A DNA stretch of 64,000 bases. Source: Opitutia bacterium. GTDB taxonomy: Bacteria > Verrucomicrobiota > Verrucomicrobiia > Opitutales > UBA953. The stretch lies in assembly GCA_003569245.1 (NCBI GenBank), contig BGOM01000019.1:186001-250000 (forward strand), written 5' to 3'. Positions 9,348 through 18,639 of the stretch are shown here, in pieces. Position 1 is the stretch's first letter; each line of letters begins with the position of its first letter. The notes beneath the pieces were generated by a model. The model ran no database searches, was not told the DNA's origin, and was given only the letters and a program-made list of their open reading frames with translations. A program made the position numbers and the translations under genes.

Positions 9348-11354
9348 ATGCGCCTCCCCGCCCTGCTCGCCTGCGCCCTCGGCGTCGCCCTCCTGCCGGC
9401 GGCCGACCTCCTCGAGGCCAACCGCGACCCCGCCGTCGCGCCGACGGCCGACTTCTGGCGCCACGCCAACGCCCGCTGGCACGCGGCCCACCCCCTGGCG
9501 GCGGACCGCGCGTCATATTATTCTTATGACTGGCTGGACGACCTGGTCCGGGCGGACGTGCTGGCGCTGCACCGCGACCTGCTGACGCCGGGGCGCGACC
9601 TGACCCCGGCCCAGCGGAAGCTCGCCGACTTCTGGCGCTCCGCCCTGGCCTTCGAAACCGGCCCCGCCGAACTGCCCGCCGGCGTCCGCGCGGTGCTGGG
9701 GCGCCTGGACGCGGCCGCGACCCCGCAGCAGCTGCTGGAGGTCGCGGCGGACCTCTCCCGCTTCGGCGTCGGCTCCTACGTCGGCCTCGGCGCCGACCAG
9801 GACGCCCGGAACGAACATCAGGTCGCCCTGCTGCTGTGGCAGTCCGGCCTCTCGCTGCCGGAGAAATCCTATTACCTCGGGGCCGACGCCGAGCCGAAGC
9901 GGGTACGGGAGGCCTTCCCCGCCCACGTCGCCCGCCTGCTCGCGCACCTCGGCGATGCGCCCGACCGGGCGGCGACCGCGGCGCGCGACATCCTCGCCTT
10001 CGAGACCCGCCTCGCGCAGGTGTCCCGCGCGCTCGAGGACCTGGAGGACCCCGAGAAGAACTACCACAAACTGACGATCGCGGAGCTCGACGCCCTCGCG
10101 CCGGGGTTGCGCTGGGCCGAGGTGCTGCGCCGCGCCGGCGCCCCGGTGACCACGCATGTGGTCGTCGGCCAGCCCGAGTTCGTGACGGGGCTGGGCAAGG
10201 TCCTCGCGACCACGCCGGCGGCGACGGTCCGCGACTACCTGCGCTTCCAGGCGATCGCGGCGTTCGCCGACGTCCTGAACGGCCGCACCGCGGCCGACGC
10301 CTTCCTCTTCGAGGGCACGGTGCTCTCCGGGGCCACGCGACAGCGCAGCCTCGAGGAACGGGCGCTGAAGATCGAGGACGGGGCCATCGGCGACCTGGTG
10401 GGGCGCGAGTACGTGGCCCGGCATTTCAGCCCGACGCAGCGGGAACGCTTCCGCGGCGTGACCGAGAACGTCCGGGCCGTCTTCGCCGAGCGCCTGAAGG
10501 CCAATCCCTGGATGGACGAGGCGACCCGCGCCTGGGCGGGCCGCAAGCTGGCGGCGGTGAAGGCCCGCGTCGGCTACCCCGACAAATGGCGACCCTGCGA
10601 GGAGGCCGCGATCGGCCCGGGCCGGCTGGTCGACAACCTCGTCGCCGTGCACGCCTGGAACCTGCGGCGGGAATTCGCCCGCGTCGGCGGCGAACCGGAA
10701 CGCGAGGAATGGGGCATGCGCCCCTACACGGTGAACGCCTACTACAACCCCTTGAACAACGAGATCGTGCTGCCGGCGGCCATCCTCTCGGCCCCGGGCT
10801 ACGCGGGCGAGGCGCTCGACGACGCCGTGCTCTACGGGTACGTCGCGACGACGATCGGGCATGAGCTCACGCACGGGTTCGACGATTCCGGCCGGCACTA
10901 CGGGGCGACGGGCCGGCTCGAGGAAGGCTGGTCCCGGGCGACCGAGGCCGCCTTCCGCGCGCGCTGCGAGAAACTGATCGCCAGCTACGACCGCGAGGAA
11001 CCCCTGCCCGGCATGCGCGTCAACGGCCGCCTGACCTTGAGCGAGAACATCGCGGACCTCGGCGGGGTCGAGCTGGCGCTGGACGCCTTCCTGCGCACCG
11101 AGACCTACCGGTCCGGGCGGAAGATCGGCGGACAGACGCCGCTTCAGCGTTTCTTCCTGGCCTACGCCTTCAGCTTCGCCGGCCAGGTGCGCCCCGAGAC
11201 CTTGGCCAAGCAGCTCCGCTCCGACACGCACGCCCCGGCGGCGCAGCGGATCAACGTCGTCCTCCGGCACATCGACCGCTTCCACGAGGCCTTCGGCACG
11301 AAGCCGGGCGACCCGATGTGGCTGGACCCCGCGGAACGCGTGCGGATCTGGTGA
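9348..11354 (+). CDS. M13 family zinc metallopeptidase (neprilysin-like)
   Basis: This 668-aa exported endopeptidase has a signal peptide (MRLPALLACALGVALLPA), an N-terminal M13_N domain with the typical FWRHANARW opening and NAYYNPLNNEIV before the active site, then HELTH (near residue 504) and the downstream zinc ligand in ENIADLGG (near 565). All catalytic residues are present and the length is normal for bacterial PepO-like enzymes. M13 peptidases cut short peptides in the periplasm or outside the cell. It is transcribed alone; the start lies about 50 bp after the GH128-like gene. Confidence 0.95.
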   Translation: MRLPALLACALGVALLPAADLLEANRDPAVAPTADFWRHANARWHAAHPLAADRASYYSYDWLDDLVRADVLALHRDLLTPGRDLTPAQRKLADFWRSALAFETGPAELPAGVRAVLGRLDAAATPQQLLEVAADLSRFGVGSYVGLGADQDARNEHQVALLLWQSGLSLPEKSYYLGADAEPKRVREAFPAHVARLLAHLGDAPDRAATAARDILAFETRLAQVSRALEDLEDPEKNYHKLTIAELDALAPGLRWAEVLRRAGAPVTTHVVVGQPEFVTGLGKVLATTPAATVRDYLRFQAIAAFADVLNGRTAADAFLFEGTVLSGATRQRSLEERALKIEDGAIGDLVGREYVARHFSPTQRERFRGVTENVRAVFAERLKANPWMDEATRAWAGRKLAAVKARVGYPDKWRPCEEAAIGPGRLVDNLVAVHAWNLRREFARVGGEPEREEWGMRPYTVNAYYNPLNNEIVLPAAILSAPGYAGEALDDAVLYGYVATTIGHELTHGFDDSGRHYGATGRLEEGWSRATEAAFRARCEKLIASYDREEPLPGMRVNGRLTLSENIADLGGVELALDAFLRTETYRSGRKIGGQTPLQRFFLAYAFSFAGQVRPETLAKQLRSDTHAPAAQRINVVLRHIDRFHEAFGTKPGDPMWLDPAERVRIW

Positions 11355-11563
11355 CGATGACCGGGCCAAGTCAGGCTGAGCCCGCCAGGCAAGCCGCCAC
11401 CGGCGCAAAAGTGCCGACCAGGTGACGAACAAGGCGGCCGGACGGCGGCGCTCCGGCGACAAGTTTGACGACGCCGTGGCGCCTGTGCCGACTATGGCAA
11501 ATGCAAACTTTCGGTGTATCACATGACCGACACGTCACCGACGCCGATCCGTCCGGCCGAGCG

Positions 11564-11570
11564 TATAAAT
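11564..11570 (+). promoter_or_regulatory. TATAAAT box upstream of the autotransporter
   Basis: TATAAAT stands out from the GC-rich surroundings 15 bp before the ATG at 11586. It could be a -10 element giving a very short leader, or an unstructured translation-initiation region. No convincing TTGACA-like -35 is visible. The 230 bp from 11355 to 11585 contains nothing else I can name. Confidence 0.35.
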
Positions 11571-11585
11571 TAGGCGTCCCCATCC

Positions 11586-14500
11586 ATGAAAAACATCGCA
11601 CGCACGTTCCTCCTCGCCGCGGCCGCGACGGTCTCGCTGTCCGCCCAAAGCCTCATCACCGGTCCGTCCAGCAGCCAAACCCCTTACCTCACGCCCACAG
11701 CGCCGGGCTGGTCTTCGACATCGATCCTAACGGTCGGCGACGCGATCGCCGGCTACCAGATGGCGGGCATCCCCGATGGCCTCGGGGCTTTCAGAAACGT
11801 CGACGGCACCATGACCGTCCTCGCCAACCATGAGATCGGCACGGTCAGCTCCACCGACCCGACATTGCTCGGCACCGCCCGCGCGCATGGTGCCGCGGGC
11901 GGGTTCGTCTCCAAGTGGGTGATCAACACCTCGACCTGGCAGGTCATCTCCGGGGGCGACTTCCTAACCTCCCGCACCAACCAGATGATGTGGAACGGCA
12001 CCACCTGGGCCGCGCCGGCCACCGCGTACGCCTACCTCCGCCCCTGCTCCGCCGACCTTCCGGCGCTCGGCGCCTTCTTCGACGCCACTTCCGGGGCCGG
12101 CTACGACGGCCGTATCTTCCTCAACGGCGAGGAGACTGGCGCCGAGGGCAAGGCGTTCGCCTGGGTCGTGAGCGGCACGGACGCGGGCAAGGTCTACGAA
12201 CTGCCCCATCATGGCAAATACTCCTACGAGAACCTGCTGGCCCGGACGAACTACGGCGCGAACCCGGGAGCGGCCAACCTCCTGCAGACCGTCGTGGTCG
12301 GCACGGATGACACCACCCCGGGCGAAGTCTACGTCTACCTCGGCACCAAGACCAACAGCGGTAACGCCGTCGAACGTGCGGGCCTCGCGAACGGTCAGGT
12401 CTACGGCGTGAAGGCGAGCTCGTCCGTCGGATACTCGGGAGCCATCGCCCTCGAGAACGCCACGGGCATCAACGGCACCTTCACGCTCGCCCCGATCTTC
12501 ACCAACGCCACCATCGCCGCCAAGACCGGCGCCGAATTCCAAGCCGCCTCGACGGCGGCCGGCGTGACCCAGTTCGCCCGGCCGGAAGACGCCCATTGGC
12601 TCGACCACGACTCCCTGATCCTCGCCACCACCGGAGCCAGCGTGGGCGGCGTCACGGTCACCTCCAAGATCTACCAGCTGGACTTCAACAGCGACGCCGC
12701 CAACGGCATCCTGACCACGGGCGGCAACATCCGGGTCGTCGTGGACTCGAACAACATCACCGGCCGCGACGGCGCCAAGGCCCGCAGCTTCGACAACCTG
12801 ACGGTCGGCAACGACGGTCTGATCTACATCCAGGAGGACCCGGGCAACAGCGCGTACGTCGCCAAGCACTGGATCGTGGACCCGACCCTCGCCACGCAAG
12901 CCCTGCGCGAGTCCAACGCCGTGCAGATCTTCGAATCCGACCGTAGTCGCTTCACCGCCGGCGCGACCCTCTTCCAGACCATCGACGAGGAGCACTCGGG
13001 CATCATCGACATCACTTCGATCGTGAACGACGGCGTCGTCGGCAGCAAGTGGTTCCTGGTCGCGACCCAGAGCCATGCCCCCGCCGCGGGCGCGAGCGCC
13101 GCGACCCTCGTCGAAGGCGGCCAGTTCATCGCCCTCAACTACAAGGACGGCAGCAACAGCGGCTTGGTCGGCAACCTCCTGACCCTCGGCAACGGCGGCG
13201 TCGTGGTCGCCAACGGGACGACCATCGCCCATGACGTCGCCCTCACCGGGACCGGCGGCGTGTTCAACACCACCGCTAACACCACGGTCTCCGGGGCGAT
13301 CGGCGGCACGGGCGGCCTCTGGAAGAACGGCGCCGGCACCCTGACCCTCGGCGGCGCCACCACCTATACCGGCAACACCAACGTCGAAGCAGGCACCCTC
13401 ATCGCCAACGGCACGCTCACCTCCGCCGTCCGCATCCTCAAGGCCGGTGCCTTCGGCGGTAACGCGAACATCAGCGGCAGCCTGACCAACCTTGGTACCT
13501 TGGCCCCGGGCAACTCCCCGGGCACGGTCAACGTCACCGGTAACTACCTCGAAGCCGGCACGCTCGACATCGAAGTCTGGGGCCTCACCGCGGGCACGCA
13601 ACATGACCAAGTGCTTGTCTCGGGCACCGCGACCTTCCAGGCGGGCAGCAACCTGAAGGTCACCAGGACCGGCAGCACCTTCGACCTCGCCCGCACGCAA
13701 TCCGTCCTAGCCGTCGGCGCCGGTGCTTACTCCGGGGCTTTCACGACCCTGGACCGCAGCACGCAGACCACCCAGGTGTTCTTCGACAACGCCACCGGAC
13801 GCATCCACGGCACGGGCCTGACCGAAGCGCAGACCTTCGCCGACCTGACGACCGGCGATAACCGCAAGGCCATCGCCTCCGCGCTCTACGCGGACGGCCT
13901 CACCAACGCCACGGTACTCCGCGCTAATGCCGGCGGTTCCGCCACGGCCAAGGCGTTCCTTGCCTCCGGCGAGATGGGCGCCGCGACGGTCGCCTTCCTC
14001 GGCGCCGCCAACGCCGACAACGCCCTGGACGCGCTCTCCCCCGAGCCCTACGGCGCCTCGATGATCATGGCCTGGCGAAACTCGCTCCAGTTGACCCGCG
14101 CCCTGACCGCGGCCGCGCCGGCCGCCGAAGGCTGGAATGTGCAGGTCGGCTACGATCAGCAGCAGGCCACCCTCACGGCCTCGCCGACCTCGATGAACGG
14201 AGGTTACGACGTCAACTCCAGCTATGCGATCGCCACCAAGGCGCTCTCCCCCGGCGCGCATGTCTCGCTGCTGATCTCGCGCAACCAGGGCGATAGCTCG
14301 GCGCCGGGCTTCAGCTCCAAGAGCCGCGGCCAATCCCTGGGCATCGGCTTCGCCGCCGACCTGGACTTTGCCCGCCTTGACCTGGCCGTCGCCGGTGGCC
14401 GACTGGAAGCGGATGGCTCGCGCCAAGGGCAGTCCTTCGCCAACCAGAGCCTGAAAGGCAGCACCGCGCTGGCTCGCCTGAGCTTCGCGAAGCTCGGGGG

Positions 14501-14918
14501 CCTCACCCCCTACGTCGGCCTGCACTACAGCGCATCCAAACTCGATGCCTTCGTGGAGACTGGCACGGGCGCCAACCTCGCCGTCGCCGAGGCTTCGCAG
14601 TCCAACACCTTCGCCGAAGCCGGCCTCGGCTACACTTTGCCGTTGGGCGCCCAGTTCGCGCTCACGCTCAACCTGGCCTATGAGCACAACCTCGGAAGCA
14701 CCGGGAACTACCTCAAGGCGGGCTTCGCCGACGCCTCCGCCCCTACCTCCTTCACCGTCAACACCTACGGTGCCGGGCAGGACATCTTCCGCGGCGGCAT
14801 CGGCCTCCAGGCCGACTTGGGCGCCGGCCGCTCGGCCGGCCTGAGCTATGACGTCCATTCGGGCGCCGACCTTAAGTCCGCCCACCAGATCAGGGCCAAC
14901 TACACGTTCCGCTTCTAA
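11586..14918 (+). CDS. autotransporter with PhoX/DUF839-like passenger
   Basis: This is a 1110-aa type V secretion protein. After a signal peptide (residues 1-20), the passenger (about 25-550) has PhoX/DUF839 features: LANHEIG, a Cys in RPCSADL (Cys154), LNGEET (Glu182/Glu183), EDAHWLDHDSL and IYIQEDPGNS. A PATR autotransporter-associated strand repeat follows (WKNGAGTLTLGG near 580), then LAPGNSPG and an outer-membrane beta-barrel (about 790-1110) ending YTFRF with terminal Phe. PhoX enzymes are Ca/Fe phosphomonoesterases; activity here is an inference because the full ligand set cannot be confirmed by eye. The gene stands alone, with a TATAAAT box upstream and an intrinsic terminator downstream. 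Confidence 0.85.
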   Translation: MKNIARTFLLAAAATVSLSAQSLITGPSSSQTPYLTPTAPGWSSTSILTVGDAIAGYQMAGIPDGLGAFRNVDGTMTVLANHEIGTVSSTDPTLLGTARAHGAAGGFVSKWVINTSTWQVISGGDFLTSRTNQMMWNGTTWAAPATAYAYLRPCSADLPALGAFFDATSGAGYDGRIFLNGEETGAEGKAFAWVVSGTDAGKVYELPHHGKYSYENLLARTNYGANPGAANLLQTVVVGTDDTTPGEVYVYLGTKTNSGNAVERAGLANGQVYGVKASSSVGYSGAIALENATGINGTFTLAPIFTNATIAAKTGAEFQAASTAAGVTQFARPEDAHWLDHDSLILATTGASVGGVTVTSKIYQLDFNSDAANGILTTGGNIRVVVDSNNITGRDGAKARSFDNLTVGNDGLIYIQEDPGNSAYVAKHWIVDPTLATQALRESNAVQIFESDRSRFTAGATLFQTIDEEHSGIIDITSIVNDGVVGSKWFLVATQSHAPAAGASAATLVEGGQFIALNYKDGSNSGLVGNLLTLGNGGVVVANGTTIAHDVALTGTGGVFNTTANTTVSGAIGGTGGLWKNGAGTLTLGGATTYTGNTNVEAGTLIANGTLTSAVRILKAGAFGGNANISGSLTNLGTLAPGNSPGTVNVTGNYLEAGTLDIEVWGLTAGTQHDQVLVSGTATFQAGSNLKVTRTGSTFDLARTQSVLAVGAGAYSGAFTTLDRSTQTTQVFFDNATGRIHGTGLTEAQTFADLTTGDNRKAIASALYADGLTNATVLRANAGGSATAKAFLASGEMGAATVAFLGAANADNALDALSPEPYGASMIMAWRNSLQLTRALTAAAPAAEGWNVQVGYDQQQATLTASPTSMNGGYDVNSSYAIATKALSPGAHVSLLISRNQGDSSAPGFSSKSRGQSLGIGFAADLDFARLDLAVAGGRLEADGSRQGQSFANQSLKGSTALARLSFAKLGGLTPYVGLHYSASKLDAFVETGTGANLAVAEASQSNTFAEAGLGYTLPLGAQFALTLNLAYEHNLGSTGNYLKAGFADASAPTSFTVNTYGAGQDIFRGGIGLQADLGAGRSAGLSYDVHSGADLKSAHQIRANYTFRF

Positions 14919-14939
14919 GCCAACCGGAAAGACCCGCCG

Positions 14940-14970
14940 AAGGCCGCCCACCCGGGCGGCCTTCTTGTTT
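14940..14970 (+). terminator. intrinsic terminator after the autotransporter
   Basis: AAGGCCGCC (14940-14948) pairs with GGCGGCCTT (14955-14963), extendable by one C-G pair around a short loop, and is followed by CTTGTTT. It lies 21 bp after the stop codon of the autotransporter and overlaps the end of the convergent VWA gene, so it may also slow that operon's transcripts. Confidence 0.85.
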
Positions 14971-15901
14971 ACCAGGGATTGTAGCGCAGGCCGAACAGGG
15001 CGAGCACGGCGGCGACCAGCAAGGCCAGCCCGGGCACGAAGAACGGGTCGTAGTAATCGGACGCCTTGGGCTGCTTCTGGAGGACGACGACCTTCTTCAT
15101 CTCGTCGATGCGCTTGAAGACCGACTGCAGGGCCTCCGGCGTGACGGCGTTGAAGGCCTCCCCGCCGGTCGACCGGGCGATGCCGATGAGGGCGGGCTCG
15201 ACGGGCTTGTCCGTCATGAGGATGGCGAAGACGCGGACGCCCTTGGCCTGAAGTTCCGCGAGCACGGCCGAATCCTTCGGGGGCTTGATATCGTTGCTCT
15301 CGCCGTCCGTGATCAGGATGATCATGCGGTCGCCCTGCGCCTGCTCCGCGAGGTGCTCCGAGGCGCCCAGCAGGGCCTTGCCGATCAGGGTGCCGCCCCA
15401 GAGGTTGTCGGGGAAGACGTTGGGGGAGATGAAGGGCCGGGCGAGCGCGATGGCCTCGACGTCCTGGGTCAGCGGGACCCAGTGGATGAAATTGCGGGAG
15501 AAGATGGTGAGTCCGAAGGCGTCCCCCTTGCGGTAGCGGATGAACTGCAACGTGGACTCCATCGCGGCGTCGAAGCGCGTGCGCTTGCCGTCGGTCTGCG
15601 GCCCGTAGGTACCCGTCATGCTACCCGAGGTATCGAGGACGATCTGGACGTTCGTCAGCTGCCGCTCGACCTCGGGCGGGTTGAAAGTCACCGGGTGGGC
15701 CAGGAAGAGGATGGCGATCGCCAGCAAGCCCGCCGGCAGGCAGTTCGCGGCGAGGATGAGCCCGCGGACAAACCGACCCCGCGGCGGCCGCGCATGGTCG
15801 AAGGGCATGGCGACGCGCGGGCCGGGCCGGATCCACTCGTAGAAGGCGAGGATGACGGGGAGCGCGAGCAGCGCGAGCCACTGGGGATGAAGGAAGATCA
15901 C
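14969..15901 (-). CDS. VWA-domain membrane protein (BatA-like)
   Basis: This last gene of the Bat-like operon starts at GTG 15901, which overlaps the upstream TGA (GTGA). That coupling and the start FLHPQWLALLALP, typical of Bat proteins, decide the start over a 35-residue upstream extension. The 310-aa product has two N-terminal membrane helices (about 6-20 and 48-66), a VWA domain with MIDAS DTSGS (residues 90-94) and a Thr/Asp later (LITDGESND), and a C-terminal helix (about 283-301). Such proteins are partners of MoxR ATPases, which are thought to remodel or mature envelope complexes. Specific targets are unknown. Confidence 0.9.
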   Translation of the reverse strand: MIFLHPQWLALLALPVILAFYEWIRPGPRVAMPFDHARPPRGRFVRGLILAANCLPAGLLAIAILFLAHPVTFNPPEVERQLTNVQIVLDTSGSMTGTYGPQTDGKRTRFDAAMESTLQFIRYRKGDAFGLTIFSRNFIHWVPLTQDVEAIALARPFISPNVFPDNLWGGTLIGKALLGASEHLAEQAQGDRMIILITDGESNDIKPPKDSAVLAELQAKGVRVFAILMTDKPVEPALIGIARSTGGEAFNAVTPEALQSVFKRIDEMKKVVVLQKQPKASDYYDPFFVPGLALLVAAVLALFGLRYNPW

Positions 15902-16749
15902 GGGGCGGGTGCCGGACGGGGCGCGGCGGCGGCGGGTTGCGCCAAGGGACGGATCAGGGCGGCGATTTCCTCGCGGGTGACGGTCGTTTCCCGGCGATGG
16001 AGCCAATGCTGGAGGGTCCGCAGGGCGTCGCGGGTTCGCTCACCCGCGGCCACGGCGGCCAGGACCCGGGCCATGGGAGCGTCCGCGGGCACGAGCCCGT
16101 CGCGCCAGGCGCGCAGGAGGAGCATCTCCAGCCGCGCGGCGCCCGTGGCGTCCAAGGTCCCCTGCTCCACCCGCGTCAGCAGGGCCCGCATTTCCTCGGC
16201 CAACGTGGGCGGCGGCGCCGGCGGGGCGACGACGACGGGCTTGGGACGGCCATAGAAGATGAGGAGCAGGAGCCAGCCGATCCAGGCCACCGCCAACGCC
16301 GCCAAGGTCACGGTGTAATAACCGCCGATCTCGACCCCCGCCGGTTCGGTCTCGCGGATACGCGACTCCAGGTCCTTGGAGAGCTTGGGGTCGCCGGTGA
16401 AACGGAACGACGGCAGCCCCTCGAGCGGGCGACCGTCCTCCGAACCGAGGTAGTCCTTGAGGTCGAAGGTGCCCGCGCGATTGGCGAGGTAGCGGATGTC
16501 GTAGACGCGCAAGCCGTCGCGCTCCGAGACCTGGGCGATACGCAGGTTCACGCCCACGCCCCATTTGAAGGGCTTCACCATGAGGGGCGGGCCGCCGTAA
16601 GTGACGATGGCGGCCTGCTCGACGCCCAACGGGACGTTGAGGGCGTCGTCGTCCCGCAGCCACCACCACAGGCCGGCTCCGAGCAGGAGCAGCGCGGCGG
16701 CCGCGACGAGACGGCCGCGCCAAGGGGAGCGGGCGGGAACTTCGGTCAT
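15898..16749 (-). CDS. two-helix membrane protein in the MoxR/VWA operon
   Basis: The 283-aa protein has an N-terminal membrane helix (about 13-30), a periplasmic domain of about 110 residues, a second helix (about 145-165) and a cytoplasmic Ala/Pro-rich tail with a helical region. The position between DUF58 and VWA genes, and this two-helix layout, match the DUF4381/BatD-like slot in other Bat operons, though I see no diagnostic motif. It overlaps the next gene by GTGA and starts 1 bp after the DUF58 stop, so it is certainly part of the operon. A role as assembly or partner subunit is inferred from context. Confidence 0.8.
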   Translation of the reverse strand: MTEVPARSPWRGRLVAAAALLLLGAGLWWWLRDDDALNVPLGVEQAAIVTYGGPPLMVKPFKWGVGVNLRIAQVSERDGLRVYDIRYLANRAGTFDLKDYLGSEDGRPLEGLPSFRFTGDPKLSKDLESRIRETEPAGVEIGGYYTVTLAALAVAWIGWLLLLIFYGRPKPVVVAPPAPPPTLAEEMRALLTRVEQGTLDATGAARLEMLLLRAWRDGLVPADAPMARVLAAVAAGERTRDALRTLQHWLHRRETTVTREEIAALIRPLAQPAAAAPRPAPAP

Positions 16750-16750
16750 G

Positions 16751-17614
16751 TCAGCGGACGGCGCCCGGGCCGCGGACGCGATGCTTGAGGAAGTGGCGGA
16801 GCTTGCCGACCATCGGCTCGTCGGTCGGCAGGTGGAGGTAGTCGATGCCGAAGCGGGTCAGCTCGGCCTTCCAGGCGGACGTGTCGACCCATGGGCGGCC
16901 GCCGCGACCGAGGAAGGCCTCCCCGGACTCGGCCTCGCGGCCCCGGAAGAAGCCCGTCCCTGCGACGCCGCGTTCGGCGGGATCCTCGAAATGCAGGACG
17001 ACGCAGTCATGCTGCTGGGCGAGCACCTGCAGCGCCTCCAGCGAGCCGGGGTCGTGGAGATCGCTCAGCACCACGATGGTGGTGCGGCGACGCAGCGACG
17101 GCGCGAGCTCACGGGCGCGGCGCGCGAGCGAGGTGGCCTCGGTGAAGTCATGGCGGCGGAGCCGGTGCGACCACTCCATCACGATGTTACGGGAGAGCGT
17201 CGGCCGGATGTGCAGGTCGGCGGCGCCGCACCCCAGCAGACCGACGGGCGTGACGGCGGATTGGGCCGCGAGGGCCATGCCGGTGGCGGCGCGGATCGCC
17301 CAGGCGTACTTGCTCAGCGGCCGCGACGAGACGCACATCGAGGCCGAGGTATCCAGGAGCAGGTACAGCGGGAGCTGCTTGGTCTCGTGGAACTCCTTCA
17401 CGAACAGCTTGCCCACGCGGGCGGAGACCTTCCAGTCGATGTACTTGACGGCGTCCCCGGGCACGTAGAGCCGGGATTGCGCGTACTCCAGCCCCGCCCC
17501 GTGGAAGACGGAGTCGACCTGGCCGAAGTCCAGGCTGTTCGCGAGGTGCTTGACGGCGACCTCGAACTGCCGGGCGTCGACCGGGTCGGGGGCGAGCTGG
17601 TGCGTCCGACGCAT
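16751..17614 (-). CDS. DUF58 domain protein
   Basis: The 287-aa soluble protein has the DUF58 signature: YVPGDAVKYIDWKVSAR followed by LFVKEFHE, then a VWA-like strand LPLYLLLDTSASM with a MIDAS-like DTSAS, and a later LSDLHDPG. No membrane helix precedes the domain, unlike many DUF58 proteins. DUF58 genes almost always sit next to MoxR ATPases, as here (4 bp downstream of moxR-like 17619-18608). The pair is thought to form a chaperone-like module, with DUF58 as adaptor. Start ATG 17614 (MRRTHQLAPDPV) is the only reasonable one. Confidence 0.93.
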   Translation of the reverse strand: MRRTHQLAPDPVDARQFEVAVKHLANSLDFGQVDSVFHGAGLEYAQSRLYVPGDAVKYIDWKVSARVGKLFVKEFHETKQLPLYLLLDTSASMCVSSRPLSKYAWAIRAATGMALAAQSAVTPVGLLGCGAADLHIRPTLSRNIVMEWSHRLRRHDFTEATSLARRARELAPSLRRRTTIVVLSDLHDPGSLEALQVLAQQHDCVVLHFEDPAERGVAGTGFFRGREAESGEAFLGRGGRPWVDTSAWKAELTRFGIDYLHLPTDEPMVGKLRHFLKHRVRGPGAVR

Positions 17615-17618
17615 GCGT

Positions 17619-18608
17619 TCAGCCGAGGCCGGCGAGGATGGACTCCAGCACCTGCGCGCCGGTGTGGCCGGCGGCGGAAGCCTCGTAGCTCACGCGGATT
17701 CGGTGCAGGACGATGTCCTCCGCGAGGGCGAAGAGGTCCTCCGGGGTGACGAAGTCGCGACCATGGATGACCGCGCGCGCGCGGGCGGCGTTCACCAGGG
17801 CGAGGCCGGCGCGCGGCGAGCAGCCGAAGTCCAGGAGCTTGGACTCGCGCGTGCGGCGCACGAGCTCGACGCTGTGCTTGAGGAAGACCTCGCTGACATG
17901 GACGGCCTGCACGGCCTCCATCGCGGCGACGAGGTCGGCCGCGGTGCCGACCGGGCGGTCGTCGATCATGTCGAACGCCGAGCGCGGGACGGCGCCGCCG
18001 TCCTCCTTGCGCAGACCCATGCCCAGCTGGCGCTGCAGGATCATCTGCTCGTCGTCGCGGGTCGGGTAGCCGAGGCGGTGCAGGAGCATGAAACGGTCGA
18101 GCTGGGCCTCCGGCAGTTCGAAGGTGCCGGACTGCTCCACCGGGTTCTGCGTCGCGATGACGAGGAACGGGGTCGGCAGCTTCATGGTCTGCCCGCCGAT
18201 GGTGACCTTGCGTTCCTGCATGGCCTCGAGCATCGCGCCCTGGACCTTCGGGGCGGCGCGGTTGATCTCGTCCGCGAGGAGCAGGTTGGTGAAGATCGGT
18301 CCGCGGTGGATGCGGAACTCGCCGGACTTCTGGTCGATGACCTCGGAGCCGACGATGTCGGACGGGAGCATGTCGACGGTGAACTGGATGCGGCGGAAAT
18401 CCAGCTGGATGGCCTTGGCGACCGTGTTGACGAGCAGGGTCTTGGCGAGGCCGGGCATGCCCTGCAGGAGCAGGTGGCCGCCGGTGAGCATCGCGATCAT
18501 CACGCGCTCGACGACGACGTCCTGGCCGACGACGACCTGGCCGACGCGGCCGCGCACATCGGCGACGAATTGCTGGGCGCTGGCGACGCCGGAGGAGGAA
18601 GCTTTCAT
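17619..18608 (-). CDS. MoxR-family AAA+ ATPase
   Basis: The 329-aa protein carries Walker A GMPGLAKT (residues 50-57), Walker B LLLADEINRA, sensor 1 in VIATQNPVE and the arginine-finger region typical of MoxR, plus the C-terminal lid (ARAVIHGRDFVTPED). MoxR proteins use ATP to act on partner VWA/DUF58 proteins, which lie directly downstream. It is preceded by the 1191-aa protein gene with a 31-bp gap. Length and motifs are fully canonical, so it should be active. Confidence 0.97.
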   Translation of the reverse strand: MKASSSGVASAQQFVADVRGRVGQVVVGQDVVVERVMIAMLTGGHLLLQGMPGLAKTLLVNTVAKAIQLDFRRIQFTVDMLPSDIVGSEVIDQKSGEFRIHRGPIFTNLLLADEINRAAPKVQGAMLEAMQERKVTIGGQTMKLPTPFLVIATQNPVEQSGTFELPEAQLDRFMLLHRLGYPTRDDEQMILQRQLGMGLRKEDGGAVPRSAFDMIDDRPVGTAADLVAAMEAVQAVHVSEVFLKHSVELVRRTRESKLLDFGCSPRAGLALVNAARARAVIHGRDFVTPEDLFALAEDIVLHRIRVSYEASAAGHTGAQVLESILAGLG

Positions 18609-18639
18609 GGGGAGGTTGGGGTTTTTCGTGAAGGTGGGT

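Noticed and set aside
9513-11522. 669-codon antisense frame over the M13 peptidase
   Set aside because: The peptidase has HELTH and ENIADLGG; the antisense frame shows no motif.
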